A stretch of 64,000 nucleotides of DNA from an uncultured Clostridia bacterium (GTDB taxonomy: Bacteria > Bacillota > Clostridia > Lachnospirales > Anaerotignaceae): assembly GCA_944379995.1 (NCBI GenBank), contig CALWGF010000001.1, positions 186,001-250,000 on the forward strand. Reading direction: 5' to 3'. Each line of letters begins with the position of its first letter. Within the stretch, counting starts at the first letter, position 1. Of this stretch, positions 9,742 through 18,999 are shown piece by piece. The position numbers were made by a program, and so were the translations under genes. The notes beneath the pieces are model-generated. The model ran no database searches. It saw only the letters and a list, made by a program, of their open reading frames with translations, and had not been told where the DNA came from.

Positions 9742-10047
9742 ATGAGTATAACTTTAGTTTTAGGTGTTTTACCAAAAGATTATAACTTTGAAATAAAGTC
9801 TGCGTATGAATTAGCTCTAAAAAATGCTATTGAAAAAGACACTATTTTTAAAGGTAAAACAGAAGAGTATATTGCATCTAAATATGATTGTACAATTTCT
9901 GAATGGAATAATATGGTTAATGGAAAAATATCCCCAGAAATAAATTTTACAAATTTTATAAAAACTTATGCTAATATTAACAATAATAGTGAATTGTTTA
10001 ATTATGACTTCTTATCTAATGAATATATATACCCCTTCAAAAGTTGA
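9742..10047 (+). CDS. hypothetical protein, N-terminal part of a probably frameshifted gene
   Basis: A 101-residue unrecognised frame with a helix-rich middle (ELALKNAIEKD and a KYDCTISEW segment that could be a helix-turn-helix). The Shine-Dalgarno is poor. It ends at TGA inside the start of the next frame. That frame has no ribosome site of its own, and the two overlap across a CCCC run at 10032-10035, where losing one base would join them in phase. I therefore suspect one gene of about 330 residues split by an indel; two overlapping coupled genes are the alternative. Confidence 0.5.
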   Translation: MSITLVLGVLPKDYNFEIKSAYELALKNAIEKDTIFKGKTEEYIASKYDCTISEWNNMVNGKISPEINFTNFIKTYANINNNSELFNYDFLSNEYIYPFKS

Positions 10048-10744
10048 AAAATCAGGTAAATTAGAAATATCTCATGACGGAACTATATATGTAAGTGATG
10101 AAAAAAATAGTATAATAAATAAATATTTTAATTCTTATAAAATAGTTATGTTTGCATCATATATAAAAGAAAAAGCAGAAGGAAATCTTGAAGATATAAA
10201 TTGGTTTTATGAATATATAGAAAAACATAAAAAAGAGAATTTTAATAATATTATATTAAAATACATAGGTGTAACTAAATATTTAAGTAGAGAGGTTATG
10301 TTTATATTAAAATATATTAAACCTTTAACAATAGCTTTTGGAATGGTTTTCAATCATTATGCGGAATGTGTACTTTCAAATTCATTTAGTAATTATGAAA
10401 AATCAGAAAAAGCAAAAGATTTTGCAAAAGTTGTATTATCAGAAAATAAATCAGAAAATACAATATATTTTGAAGATGGAGAATATACATTAAAAGAATA
10501 TCAAGTTGAATTTTTACAATTATCATCATTTTTTACAGAAAAAGAATGGAAAACATTAGTTGCTTTAATAGCTTTAGAAGAACTTGATAATAATTACTTT
10601 AATAAATTTTATACAGAGATATTAAAAGCATATAGACATGTTAAACAGGTAATATTCTTTACCAAAAAAAAAGTGTTTCTTATTATTAAGAAACACTTTT
10701 TTTTATTGTTAACTTTTTTGTATTTACTTTTTACAATGTATTAA
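10004..10744 (+). CDS. hypothetical protein, C-terminal part of a probably frameshifted gene
   Basis: The frame could start at ATG 9968 or 10004, but neither has a Shine-Dalgarno site. It is a lysine-rich, helical, soluble sequence of unknown family. The last 30 or so residues (from VIFFTKKKVF) are translated straight through the terminator hairpin at 10664-10705. Reading a terminator as protein is unusual. A TAA lies in another frame at about 10650 (AGG TAA), so a second small indel may have removed the natural stop. The gene looks recently damaged, or the base calls are off at two homopolymers. Confidence 0.45.
   Translation: MTSYLMNIYTPSKVEKSGKLEISHDGTIYVSDEKNSIINKYFNSYKIVMFASYIKEKAEGNLEDINWFYEYIEKHKKENFNNIILKYIGVTKYLSREVMFILKYIKPLTIAFGMVFNHYAECVLSNSFSNYEKSEKAKDFAKVVLSENKSENTIYFEDGEYTLKEYQVEFLQLSSFFTEKEWKTLVALIALEELDNNYFNKFYTEILKAYRHVKQVIFFTKKKVFLIIKKHFFLLLTFLYLLFTMY
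10664..10705 (+). terminator. strong intrinsic terminator inside the end of the preceding frame
   Basis: A long A-run and GTGTTTCTTA (to 10682) pair with TAAGAAACAC plus a T-run (10687-10704) around a four-base loop. It sits before the pstS control region and insulates it from the hypothetical gene. Confidence 0.85.
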
Positions 10745-10768
10745 CAAATACAATATACGTTTTTAACA
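10723..10768 (+). promoter_or_regulatory. PhoP-box-like repeats upstream of pstS
   Basis: Six-base units in one orientation fall on an 11-base period: TTTACT 10723-10728, TTTACA 10730-10735, TTAACA 10741-10746 and TTAACA 10763-10768, with the 10752 register degenerate. TT(A/T)ACA units spaced by 5 bases are the known PhoP box of Bacillus pho genes. The array lies 90-130 bases before pstS, so induction under phosphate limitation is likely. No phoP or phoR gene lies in this window. Confidence 0.65.
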
Positions 10769-10855
10769 TATGATTGTTATTATTACGTTGTAAGTCGGAA
10801 AGACAATAAAAAATTAAATAATAAATAAACAATGTAATTCAGGAGGAATTAAAAA

Positions 10856-11734
10856 ATGAAAAAATTAATAGCAGGTTTATGTATATTAGCAATGGCTTTC
10901 TCTATGACAGCTTGTAGCGGTTCAAGCACAACAGATGAAAATGCAGGAAATGGAACAACAACAGAAGCAGAAGGAACAGAAGGAACAACAGGTACAGTTT
11001 CAGTTGTAGGTTCAACAACAGTTCAGCCAGTTGCACAGAGTATAGCAGACGAATTTGCATCAGTAGAACCTGGTATAAGTGTTGAAGTACAAGGTGTTGG
11101 TTCATCAGCAGGTATTAAAGCTGCAATCGATGGAACAGCTGACATCGGAGCTTCTTCAAGAGAACTTAAAGAAGAAGAAAAATCAACTGGTATTACAGAA
11201 CATGTTCTTGCATATGACGGTATTGCAGTTGTTGTAAATAAAGAAAATCCTGTTAAAGATTTAGACTCTGAAACAGTTAAGAAAATTTTTGAAGGCGAAA
11301 TTACAAACTGGAGCGAAGTTGGTGGAAATGATGAAGATATTATAGTAATCAGCCGTGAATCAGGTTCTGGTACAAGAGATGCTTTTGAAGAAATGATGGA
11401 ACTTACAGAAGAAGTTGATGGTGCTACTGTACCTACATTAAGAGAAGATGCACTTATATGTGAAGGTAACGGTTCTGTTAAAGCAAGTGTTGCTTCAAAA
11501 ACAAATGCTATTGCTTACCTTTCACTTGGATATGTTGATGATACTATGAACACTGTATCAATTGATGGTGTTGTACCAAGTGTTGAAACTGTAAAATCAG
11601 GTGAATACAAAATTTCAAGACCACTTCTTCTTGTAACAAAAGGAGAAATTTCAGAAGCTGCTCAGAAATACCTTGATTACTGCCTTGACGAAGGACAGAC
11701 AATCGTTTCAGAAAGCTATATTTCAATAAAATAA
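10856..11734 (+). CDS. pstS: phosphate ABC transporter substrate-binding lipoprotein PstS
   Basis: A 292-residue extracellular phosphate-binding protein. The signal peptide has a lipobox (MTAC, lipidated Cys at residue 20), followed by a low-complexity Thr/Glu/Gly linker (about 23-48). The mature part has the PstS hallmarks: VVGSTTVQPVAQ (phosphate loop), GVGSSAGIKAA, ADIGASSRELK and SRESGSGTRDAFEE. The strong AGGAGG site fixes the ATG. It is first in the pst block and separated from pstC by a terminator, so its transcript can be made in excess, as is usual for a binding protein. It delivers phosphate to PstCA. Confidence 0.97.
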   Translation: MKKLIAGLCILAMAFSMTACSGSSTTDENAGNGTTTEAEGTEGTTGTVSVVGSTTVQPVAQSIADEFASVEPGISVEVQGVGSSAGIKAAIDGTADIGASSRELKEEEKSTGITEHVLAYDGIAVVVNKENPVKDLDSETVKKIFEGEITNWSEVGGNDEDIIVISRESGSGTRDAFEEMMELTEEVDGATVPTLREDALICEGNGSVKASVASKTNAIAYLSLGYVDDTMNTVSIDGVVPSVETVKSGEYKISRPLLLVTKGEISEAAQKYLDYCLDEGQTIVSESYISIK

Positions 11735-11750
11735 TTAAGTACATATTAAA

Positions 11751-11783
11751 AGAGCCTACTATTTATAGTAGGTTCTTTTTTTT
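11751..11783 (+). terminator. intrinsic terminator between pstS and pstC
   Basis: AGAGCCTACTAT pairs with ATAGTAGGTTCT around a short loop and is followed by eight T. It lies just after the pstS stop and directly before the second PhoP-box-like array, so pstS and the pstCAB-phoU genes are probably separate transcripts. Confidence 0.85.
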
Positions 11784-11853
11784 AACTATGCTTTTAACAT
11801 TGATTTAACATTTTAAATAATTGATTTAACATATAACAAATATAAGGTTAACA
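11782..11853 (+). promoter_or_regulatory. PhoP-box-like repeats upstream of pstC
   Basis: TTAACT 11782-11787, TTAACA 11794-11799, TTAACA 11805-11810, TTAACA 11826-11831, ATAACA 11833-11838 and TTAACA 11848-11853 lie on the same strand. Most are near an 11-base period. This is the arrangement of PhoP boxes and a longer array than the one before pstS. It indicates that pstC-pstA-pstB-phoU has its own phosphate-controlled promoter. Confidence 0.65.
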
Positions 11854-11911
11854 AATTAATACTAAAATCTACAACGTAATAAAAAAGAAAGAAGGAGTGT
11901 TGATTTACTGT

Positions 11912-12859
11912 ATGAACGGTAATACTTTAAGTGGTGAGATAATTCAAGAAAACGATATAAAAGAAACAGAGATGAAACCTAAAAAAGACAGAAAAAAAAT
12001 TACTGCATCAGATATATACGAAATTATAGCTAAGATAATATTTATGATGTGTGCAAGTGTTGCAGTATTAGGCGTTGTAGTAATAACAGTTTATATTTTT
12101 GCAATGGGATTTCCAGCAATACTTGAAATTGGTATAGTAGACTTTGTAGCAGGACAAAAATGGTTACCAAGTGCTAATATATTTGGAATATTACCTATGA
12201 TTATAGGTAGTGTTTATGTTACTATCGGAGCTGTTATAATCGGTGTTCCTGTTGGAATACTTACATCAGTTTATATGAGTGAATATGCTCATAAAACAGT
12301 TCTTAAAATTTTAAATCCTGCTGTTGAACTTTTAGCAGGTATACCATCAGTAGTATATGGTTTCTTTGGACTTGTTGTAATAGTACCTATTATAAATGAT
12401 ACATTAGGCGGAAAGGGTGCAGGAAGCTCTCTTTTAGCAGCAGCAATAATACTTGGAATAATGATACTTCCAACAATTATAACAACAACAAAAACAGCAC
12501 TTGCAGCTGTTCCTAAAAAATATAAAGAAGGAGCTTATGCTCTTGGTGCAACAAAAGTACATACAATATTTACAGTAATCATACCAGCTGCAAAATCTGG
12601 TGTATTTTCAGGAATTGTTCTTGGTATAGGTCGTGCAATAGGTGAAACAATGGCTGTTATACTTGTTGCTGGTAACTCTGTAATTATACCAGAAGCAATA
12701 ACAGACCCAGTAAGAACAATGACTGCTAATATAGCCATTGAAATGGGTTATTCTATGGGGCTTCATCAGGAAGCACTTTTCGGAACAGGTGTTATACTTT
12801 TCATATTTATAATGTGTCTTAACGTTGTACTTCATTTCATTCAGAAAAGAGAGGGTTAA
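11912..12859 (+). CDS. pstC: phosphate ABC transporter permease PstC
   Basis: An inner-membrane permease of the PstCA pair with about six membrane helices. The binding-protein-dependent transport signature is present: GAYALGATKVHTIFTVIIPAAKSG (the EAA-type loop that contacts PstB) and an upstream LLAGIPSVVYGFFGL typical of PstC. I choose ATG at 11912, about 14 bases after GAAGGAG. The in-frame GTG at 11897 overlaps that ribosome site, and TTG at 11900 is too close to it. pstA follows after 6 bases. Confidence 0.95.
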   Translation: MNGNTLSGEIIQENDIKETEMKPKKDRKKITASDIYEIIAKIIFMMCASVAVLGVVVITVYIFAMGFPAILEIGIVDFVAGQKWLPSANIFGILPMIIGSVYVTIGAVIIGVPVGILTSVYMSEYAHKTVLKILNPAVELLAGIPSVVYGFFGLVVIVPIINDTLGGKGAGSSLLAAAIILGIMILPTIITTTKTALAAVPKKYKEGAYALGATKVHTIFTVIIPAAKSGVFSGIVLGIGRAIGETMAVILVAGNSVIIPEAITDPVRTMTANIAIEMGYSMGLHQEALFGTGVILFIFIMCLNVVLHFIQKREG

Positions 12860-12865
12860 TAAGTA

Positions 12866-13792
12866 ATGTTAAAGTGGTTAGTTATAATATTGGTTTGTAT
12901 AGGTCTTTTAAAACCTATAACAAGTGTTTTAAATAATAGTTTAAGTGTAGAAACTTTAAATAAAATATCAAAATATAAAGATATGTTATTAAAAGTTTTA
13001 ATTGGAATATCTGCTATATTTACTTGTGGAATTCTTATATGGATAATAGGCTACATAATTATAAATGGTATTGGACTTGTAAATATTGAATTCCTTACAA
13101 CTGCTCCATTTAAAGATGAGGGTGGAGTTTTACCAATGATTGTAAGTACATTATGGATAGTTTTACTTGCACTTATAATATCTACTCCAATAGGTATTGG
13201 TGCTGCAATATATCTTAATGAATATGCAAAACCGGGTAAAATTGTAAATGTAATAAGATTTGCTATTGAAAGTCTTGCAGGTATACCTTCAATTATATAT
13301 GGTCTTTTTGGTCTTATATTCTTTGTTACAATACTTAAATTAAGTTATTCAATACTTGCAGGTGCAATAACAGTAAGTATTATGGTTCTTCCTGTTATTA
13401 TAAGAACAACAGAAGAGTCTTTAAAAACTGTACCAAAAAGTTATAGAGAAGGAAGTCTTGCTCTTGGTGCTTCAAAAATAAGAACAGTAGTTAAAATTGT
13501 ACTTCCGTCAGCAATACCGGGTATACTTTCAGGTGTAATATTAAGTATAGGTAGAATTGTTGGTGAAACAGCTGCTATATATATGACAGCAGGTATGGTG
13601 CCTAATATGCCACAAACAATTATGAATTCAGGTCGTACACTTTCAGTACATCTTTATCTTCTTGCAAAAGAGGGTATATCTTTTGAAAAAGCATATGCAA
13701 CAGCAACAGTTCTTATTGTTATAGTTGCATTTATAAACTTCTGTGCAAATAAAACAGCTAAGTTTTTAAATAGAAATACAGTAGTTAAATAA
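12866..13792 (+). CDS. pstA: phosphate ABC transporter permease PstA
   Basis: A 308-residue second membrane subunit of the phosphate channel, with six or so helices. Family marks are SLAGIPSIIYGLFGLIFFV and the coupling loop SYREGSLALGASKIRTVVKIVLP. It starts 6 bases after pstC with GAGAGGG before it. An extra N-terminal hydrophobic stretch (about residues 1-17) precedes the usual first helix. It works with PstC, PstB and PstS. Confidence 0.95.
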   Translation: MLKWLVIILVCIGLLKPITSVLNNSLSVETLNKISKYKDMLLKVLIGISAIFTCGILIWIIGYIIINGIGLVNIEFLTTAPFKDEGGVLPMIVSTLWIVLLALIISTPIGIGAAIYLNEYAKPGKIVNVIRFAIESLAGIPSIIYGLFGLIFFVTILKLSYSILAGAITVSIMVLPVIIRTTEESLKTVPKSYREGSLALGASKIRTVVKIVLPSAIPGILSGVILSIGRIVGETAAIYMTAGMVPNMPQTIMNSGRTLSVHLYLLAKEGISFEKAYATATVLIVIVAFINFCANKTAKFLNRNTVVK

Positions 13793-13813
13793 AAATTATT
13801 GGGGAGAATAATA

Positions 13814-14572
13814 ATGTCAGATAAAATTAAATTTTCTATAAAAAATACAAATCTTCATTATGGAAGTTTCCACGCACTTAAAAATATTAATATGGAAATT
13901 CCAGAGAAAAAAATAACAGCTTTCATTGGACCTTCAGGCTGTGGAAAGTCAACTTTATTAAAAACATTAAACAGAATGAATGACCTTGTTGAAGGTGTGA
14001 GAATTGATGGGGAAATTAAACTTGACGGGGAAGACATATACAGAGAAACAGATATAATTGATTTAAGAAAAAGAGTAGGTATGGTTTTCCAGCAACCTAA
14101 TCCATTCCCAATGAGCATATATGATAATATTGCTTATGGTCCAAGAACACACGGTATTAAGAAAAAATCTGAACTTGATGCAATAGTTGAAAAAAGTCTT
14201 AAAGATGCTGCTATTTGGGACGAAGTAAAAGACAGACTTAAAAAGAATGCTCTTGGTCTTTCAGGTGGACAGCAACAAAGAATTTGTATAGCAAGAGCGT
14301 TAGCTGTTAAACCAGATGTTCTTCTTATGGACGAACCAACATCTGCTCTTGACCCTATATCAACACTTAAAATTGAAGACCTTGCAGTTGAACTTAAAAA
14401 AGATTATACAATTATTATGGTTACTCATAATATGCAACAAGCAAGCCGTATATCAGACAATACATCTTTCTTCCTTCTTGGAGAGGTTGTTGAGTTTAAT
14501 GAAACTGATAAAATATTCAATATGCCTCAGGATAAGAGAACAGAAGATTATATAACAGGCCGTTTTGGTTGA
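13814..14572 (+). CDS. pstB: phosphate ABC transporter ATP-binding protein PstB
   Basis: A cytoplasmic ATPase that powers PstCA. Walker A is GPSGCGKS (about residues 38-45), the Q-loop region is [14 protein letters not shown] (PstB-specific), the ABC signature is LSGGQQQR, Walker B is LLMDEP, and the switch His is in VTHNMQQA. The start is ATG 13814, placed after GGGGAG (13801-13806); the in-frame TTG at 13799 lies upstream of that site and is rejected. The resulting length of about 252 residues is normal. Confidence 0.97.
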   Translation: MSDKIKFSIKNTNLHYGSFHALKNINMEIPEKKITAFIGPSGCGKSTLLKTLNRMNDLVEGVRIDGEIKLDGEDIYRETDIIDLRKRVGMVFQQPNPFPMSIYDNIAYGPRTHGIKKKSELDAIVEKSLKDAAIWDEVKDRLKKNALGLSGGQQQRICIARALAVKPDVLLMDEPTSALDPISTLKIEDLAVELKKDYTIIMVTHNMQQASRISDNTSFFLLGEVVEFNETDKIFNMPQDKRTEDYITGRFG

Positions 14573-14602
14573 TATATATTTTTATAAAGGAGTAAAGAAA
14601 AG

Positions 14603-15259
14603 ATGAGAAATGAATTTCAAAGTAAGCTTGCCGATTTGCATAAAGAAATAATGAAAATGAATACAGCTATTGAAAAAACAATGGATATGCTTATTATGGG
14701 TATGGAAAAAAGAGATGAGGAAATACTCAGAGAAGTTATACAAAGAGATAATATAGTTGATGAACTTGAAGTTGAAATTGAGAAAATGTGTATAGGTCTT
14801 ATTCTTAAAGAACAGCCTGTTGCTTTTGACCTTAGAAATATTACATCTATACTTAAAATGATTACTGATTTAGAAAGAATTGCTGACCATTGTACTGATA
14901 TAGCTAAATATCTTATAGAAGTAATTGAAAATACAGATAAATATTTATTTGATACAAAAGATATTTCTAATATGGCTACTATTGTAAAAGCTATGATTAC
15001 AGCTACAACTGAATGTTATATAAAATCTGATGCTGTAAGAGCAAGAGATATATCTTTAAGTGATGATAAAGTTGATAAATATTTTGCTGATATTGTATTT
15101 GAAGTTGAAAAAGAAATGGAAGAAGACGAAAACAAAATTTATCAGGGTATAAAATTCTTATTTATAGCAAAATATCTTGAAAGAATTGCTGACCGTACAA
15201 CAAATATTTGTGAATGGGTAATTTATAGAGTAACTGGTGAAAGAACACAATATAATTAA
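14603..15259 (+). CDS. phoU: phosphate uptake regulator PhoU
   Basis: An all-helical 218-residue protein with two PhoU three-helix repeats, each marked by a D-L-E-R-I-A-D-H-C-T-D-I-A-like motif (ITDLERIADHCTDIA in the first, AKYLERIADRTTNICEW in the second) that binds metal ions. It restrains PstSCAB and, where present, the PhoR kinase when phosphate is plentiful. It is the last gene of the pst unit, 30 bases after pstB, and is followed by a bidirectional terminator. Confidence 0.96.
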   Translation: MRNEFQSKLADLHKEIMKMNTAIEKTMDMLIMGMEKRDEEILREVIQRDNIVDELEVEIEKMCIGLILKEQPVAFDLRNITSILKMITDLERIADHCTDIAKYLIEVIENTDKYLFDTKDISNMATIVKAMITATTECYIKSDAVRARDISLSDDKVDKYFADIVFEVEKEMEEDENKIYQGIKFLFIAKYLERIADRTTNICEWVIYRVTGERTQYN

Positions 15260-15326
15260 TAAAAAGTGTCATAGTTTAATTCTTATTTAATGGTTTTAAT
15301 TTTTTAAAATATATTTTTTTGACAAT

Positions 15327-15359
15327 AAAAAGGTTAAGTTATATAACTTAACCTTTTTT
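15327..15359. terminator. bidirectional terminator between phoU and spoVB
   Basis: A perfect 32-base palindrome, AAAAAGGTTAAGTTAT followed by its reverse complement, ends in T on both strands. It lies between two convergent genes and overlaps the last bases of the minus-strand flippase gene, so it can stop transcription from either side. Confidence 0.9.
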
Positions 15360-16884
15360 ATTTTTTAAAACCTATAAATTGTAATATTTCATCTTTTTTT
15401 ATACAGCCTGTGGCAATAAGAAGTAAAATATAAAATATACACATTACAGACATTATTATAACTGTTGATATTTTATTTGAATGTGTATTTATAAAAACAA
15501 GCCTTAGTGTAAGTGATGAAACAAGTATACAAAGTAAAGGATATATAAAACATTTTAATACATTTATTTTTGTTTCTGTAATTTTTATAATTCTGTGTAA
15601 ACTTGTTACTGTTGTAAGTATAAGGCTTATAATCCAACCAACAATAAAAGCATTTACACCATATAAAGGCATACCAAAATATATAAAAACTATATTTATT
15701 ATTGATGATACTACATTATTTTTTAATATGTATATATGCTCGCCTAAACCATTTAATAGCCCTGATAATGTTATATGTAAATATAAAAAAGGGCATACAG
15801 GAGAAAGTTTTAAAAGAAGTAAATAAAGCCTTTCTTCACCATATATTGTTTGACATACTTCTTTTGGAAATACTGCAAATATTGCTGTAAAACATAATGA
15901 TACTACTATTGTAAAAAATACAGAAAGATTAACAGCTTCTCTTATTTTCCTTTTGTTTTTTACCGCACAAGCCTCCGATACAGCAGGTACTAATGTTATT
16001 GATACTGCCACAAGAAAAGCCGTAGGAAATTGTATAAGAGGCATTATAAGCCCTGTAAGACTTCCATATATTTTCATAGCATTTTCACCAGTATTTGCAA
16101 AAAGTTCAAGTCTTTGTGGTATAAGTATGTTTTCAATAGTTGAAAGAAAAGAACTTATACATCTTCCTGCTGATAGCGGAATTGCCATTGAAAGTATAGT
16201 TAAAAATGATGTCATTATTCCCATTTGAGGCTTTTTTGTAAAGCCTTTTTTTATTTTTGTTTTTTTATAGAAAATTACAACAAAAATAAAAGAAACTATT
16301 TCTCCTAAAGTTATACCTATTACAGCAGATGCACAAGCATAGCTTAAACCTAATGGTACAAGTTTTTTTGCTGTGAAAAATACTGCTGTTATGCGTACTG
16401 TTTGTTCAATAACCTGTGAAAATGCAGGTATAGTGGAGTTTTGTATACCAAAAAAATAACCTCGTATACAAGAACCAGCAGACATAAAAGGAAAACAAAG
16501 TGAAAGTATTTTTAATGAAATTGCTGTTCTTTCTTCTTGTATAATATATAATGAGAAAATATCAGCAGTAAAAAACAGTGCTACACCTATTATTGTACTT
16601 ATAACCATACACATAAAAACAGATTGTTTAAGTATTCTTCCCATATTGCCATATTGGTGTTTTGCTTTTTCTTGTGCTGTAAGTTTTGATACTGTTGTTG
16701 TAAAACCTGATGATGTTATACTCCAGCACAAGCCATATATAGGCATTATAAGTTGATAAAGTCCCATACCTTCAATGCCTATTGTGTTGTTCATATATAT
16801 TCTGTAAAAAAAGCCAGAAAAACGTGTGATTATATTTGCAAGGGTAAGTATTGCCGCACCCTTTAAAACTGTGTTCTTATTCAC
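15358..16884 (-). CDS. SpoVB-type lipid II/polysaccharide flippase
   Basis: A 508-residue polytopic membrane protein of the MOP (MATE/MVF/PST) exporter superfamily with about 14 helices. The N-terminus (LKGAAILTLANIITRFSGF, then RIYMNNTIGIEGMGLYQL) is typical of stage V sporulation protein B and its vegetative paralogs. The family is thought to flip lipid-linked cell-wall precursors across the membrane. Clostridia often carry several copies, so spore-specific function is not certain. It is a single minus-strand gene convergent with phoU. Confidence 0.88.
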   Translation of the reverse strand: MNKNTVLKGAAILTLANIITRFSGFFYRIYMNNTIGIEGMGLYQLIMPIYGLCWSITSSGFTTTVSKLTAQEKAKHQYGNMGRILKQSVFMCMVISTIIGVALFFTADIFSLYIIQEERTAISLKILSLCFPFMSAGSCIRGYFFGIQNSTIPAFSQVIEQTVRITAVFFTAKKLVPLGLSYACASAVIGITLGEIVSFIFVVIFYKKTKIKKGFTKKPQMGIMTSFLTILSMAIPLSAGRCISSFLSTIENILIPQRLELFANTGENAMKIYGSLTGLIMPLIQFPTAFLVAVSITLVPAVSEACAVKNKRKIREAVNLSVFFTIVVSLCFTAIFAVFPKEVCQTIYGEERLYLLLLKLSPVCPFLYLHITLSGLLNGLGEHIYILKNNVVSSIINIVFIYFGMPLYGVNAFIVGWIISLILTTVTSLHRIIKITETKINVLKCFIYPLLCILVSSLTLRLVFINTHSNKISTVIIMSVMCIFYILLLIATGCIKKDEILQFIGFKK

Positions 16885-16945
16885 TTAATCACCTTTGTAA
16901 AAGTTTTCATTTTATTTTATGGCTTTTTAAAATAACATATGTATA

Positions 16946-17713
16946 TTATCTGTCAAATATAAAAAATTTTATTATTGAAAAATATTCACGTATATAAAAA
17001 TTGAATATAAGTGGTTTATATGATTGTGCACCTAAACCATATGCTGTAAATCCGCATTTTTTGGCAATAAGTCCTGCTCTGAAAATATGAAAATCATTTG
17101 TAACATATACTGTTTTATAATCATTTCCATTGAATATTTCATCAAGTATATTTTTTGAAAAAGTAAAGTTTTCAACAGTATTTGTTGATTTGTTTTCTTC
17201 ATATATTCTTTCTTCTGAAATTCCTTTGTTTATTAAATATTCTTTCATAGCAGAACTTTCTGTTCGTTCTTCGCCTTTTCCTTGCCCTCCAGATACAATA
17301 ATTATTGAGTTTTTATTTTCATTTGCATATTCAAATGCTTTGTCAAGACGATATGCTAAAGATGTGCTTACTCGACTTCTATTTAGACCAGCACCAAGTA
17401 CTATAATAGCATCACAATTTTTAGGAGGTTCTTCTGTTCCTCTTGTATGTAAAAAAATTGTACAGGCTATAAATGTAATTATAAAAAATATAAAACCAAA
17501 ATATATTATATTTCTTATGTATAAAAATATTATATTTTGTGATACAAATTTATCTATTGAAGGCTTAAATATTGAAAATCCAATAAATATAAAGCCTATT
17601 ATAGCAGGAAGATATGTACCTAAATTGCCGTTTGAAACCATAAGTGTAGTAAATGAGTTTATAACACCAATAGTTCCTATTACAAGTATAATAATACGAA
17701 ATATCTGTTCCAT
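16946..17713 (-). CDS. YdcF/ElyC-family (DUF218) membrane protein
   Basis: A 255-residue protein with three or four N-terminal membrane helices (to about residue 90) and an extracytoplasmic DUF218 domain. The domain motifs are DAIIVLGAGL, SGGQGKGEERTES, INKGISEERIYEENKS and YVTNDFHIFRA. Members are linked to envelope and peptidoglycan-precursor metabolism (ElyC, SanA), but the reaction is unknown. It lies upstream of the spoVB-like gene on the same strand, 61 bases apart, so a shared envelope role is plausible. Confidence 0.85.
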   Translation of the reverse strand: MEQIFRIIILVIGTIGVINSFTTLMVSNGNLGTYLPAIIGFIFIGFSIFKPSIDKFVSQNIIFLYIRNIIYFGFIFFIITFIACTIFLHTRGTEEPPKNCDAIIVLGAGLNRSRVSTSLAYRLDKAFEYANENKNSIIIVSGGQGKGEERTESSAMKEYLINKGISEERIYEENKSTNTVENFTFSKNILDEIFNGNDYKTVYVTNDFHIFRAGLIAKKCGFTAYGLGAQSYKPLIFNFYIREYFSIIKFFIFDR

Positions 17714-17843
17714 ATGTTTTTTCAGTCCTTTCTAAAATTTATTAAACATTAATATATTTTAATATTATTTTAATGTTAAAATAGTATTATAATAGCGTAA
17801 CAAGGAGAGATAATAACTCTATTATATGAAGGAGGTATATATT

Positions 17844-18875
17844 ATGAAAAAATATATTATGTGTACAATAGCAGCTGTTTTATCAGCAACAATGGTATTA
17901 CCATTATTTGCGGATAATGTTATATCTACAAAAAATGCTCAATTAAGACCGGATTTTACTATTACTGTTGATGGAAGGGAAAAGAATTTTAAAACTGCAA
18001 CAGGTGAAGCTGCATATCCTATATTATATCAGGATAGCACATACCTTCCACTTAGAGCAATAGGTGAGTTAATAGGAAAAAATGTTAACTGGGACGAAAG
18101 TACAAAAACAATCACAATAAGTGGTACAAGAATTCCTATTTTTTTATATACTGATAATCCAGATATTGGAACAAAAACAATACAAATTCAGGAAAGACCA
18201 GATTTTACAATTAAAATTGATAATGCAACAAAAACATTCTATTCAGCAACAGGAGAACAAATTTATCCTATATTATACAATGGCAGCACATATCTTCCAC
18301 TTAGAGCCATTGGACAGATTATGAATAAAGAAGTTACATGGAATGGTTCTACTAAAGTTGTTGGACTTAATGGTAGTTCAACTGTTACAGATGCGGACAG
18401 TTTTGGAAATCAACAAACAACAACTATAACAGTAGAAAAAGCAAAAGAAATAGCACTTAATCACGCAGGACTTACAGCAAGTTCAGTAAGTTTTATAAAA
18501 GCACAGCTTGATTATGATGACGGTATAAAAGTTTATGAAATAGAATTTTATAACAGCAACAAAGAATATGACTATGAAATAAATGCAGCAACAGGAGCAA
18601 TAATAAGTTTTGATTATGATGTTGAAAATTGGACACGCCCAACAACACCAACAGATACAACAACAACTATAACATCAGAACAGGCTAAACAGATTGCTTT
18701 TAATCATGCTGGTGTAAATGCTTCAAATGTATATGGGTTAAAAGTTGAACTTGACTATGATGACGGACAGAAAAAATATGAAGTTGAATTTAAGTCAGGT
18801 AGAATGGAATATGACTACAAAATAAATGCAAATACTGGTGCAATAATTGGTTATGACTCAGAATATGACGATTAA
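17844..18875 (+). CDS. secreted stalk-domain protein with two PepSY repeats
   Basis: A signal peptide (about residues 1-24) starts at ATG 17844, 9 bases after GAAGGAGG; the upstream in-frame ATG at 17826 precedes that site and is rejected. Two tandem copper-amine-oxidase-N-like stalk domains follow (each with TYLPLRAIG and a PDFTI...VDG/IDN strand pair), then two PepSY domains (about 195-265 and 275-343). These have the YEIEFYNSN...EYDYEINAATGAI and YEVEFKSG...EYDYKINANTGAI patterns. Stalk domains are common in Clostridia surface proteins; PepSY domains are often inhibitory or protein-binding. No catalytic domain is present, so it is probably a wall-associated adaptor. Confidence 0.85.
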   Translation: MKKYIMCTIAAVLSATMVLPLFADNVISTKNAQLRPDFTITVDGREKNFKTATGEAAYPILYQDSTYLPLRAIGELIGKNVNWDESTKTITISGTRIPIFLYTDNPDIGTKTIQIQERPDFTIKIDNATKTFYSATGEQIYPILYNGSTYLPLRAIGQIMNKEVTWNGSTKVVGLNGSSTVTDADSFGNQQTTTITVEKAKEIALNHAGLTASSVSFIKAQLDYDDGIKVYEIEFYNSNKEYDYEINAATGAIISFDYDVENWTRPTTPTDTTTTITSEQAKQIAFNHAGVNASNVYGLKVELDYDDGQKKYEVEFKSGRMEYDYKINANTGAIIGYDSEYDD

Positions 18876-18889
18876 TTATTATATTTTAG

Positions 18890-18920
18890 AGAGTACAGAG
18901 TTTTCTGTACTCTTTTTTAT
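18890..18920 (+). terminator. intrinsic terminator after stalk/PepSY gene
   Basis: AGAGTACAGA at 18890-18899 pairs with TCTGTACTCT at 18904-18913 around GTTT, followed by a T-run. Confidence 0.88.
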
Positions 18921-18999
18921 TATTTTTACAAAAATGTTGTTTATATTTCCGTTTGGATATTATAATTATATTATAGTTATATATTTTGGAGGATTATAA

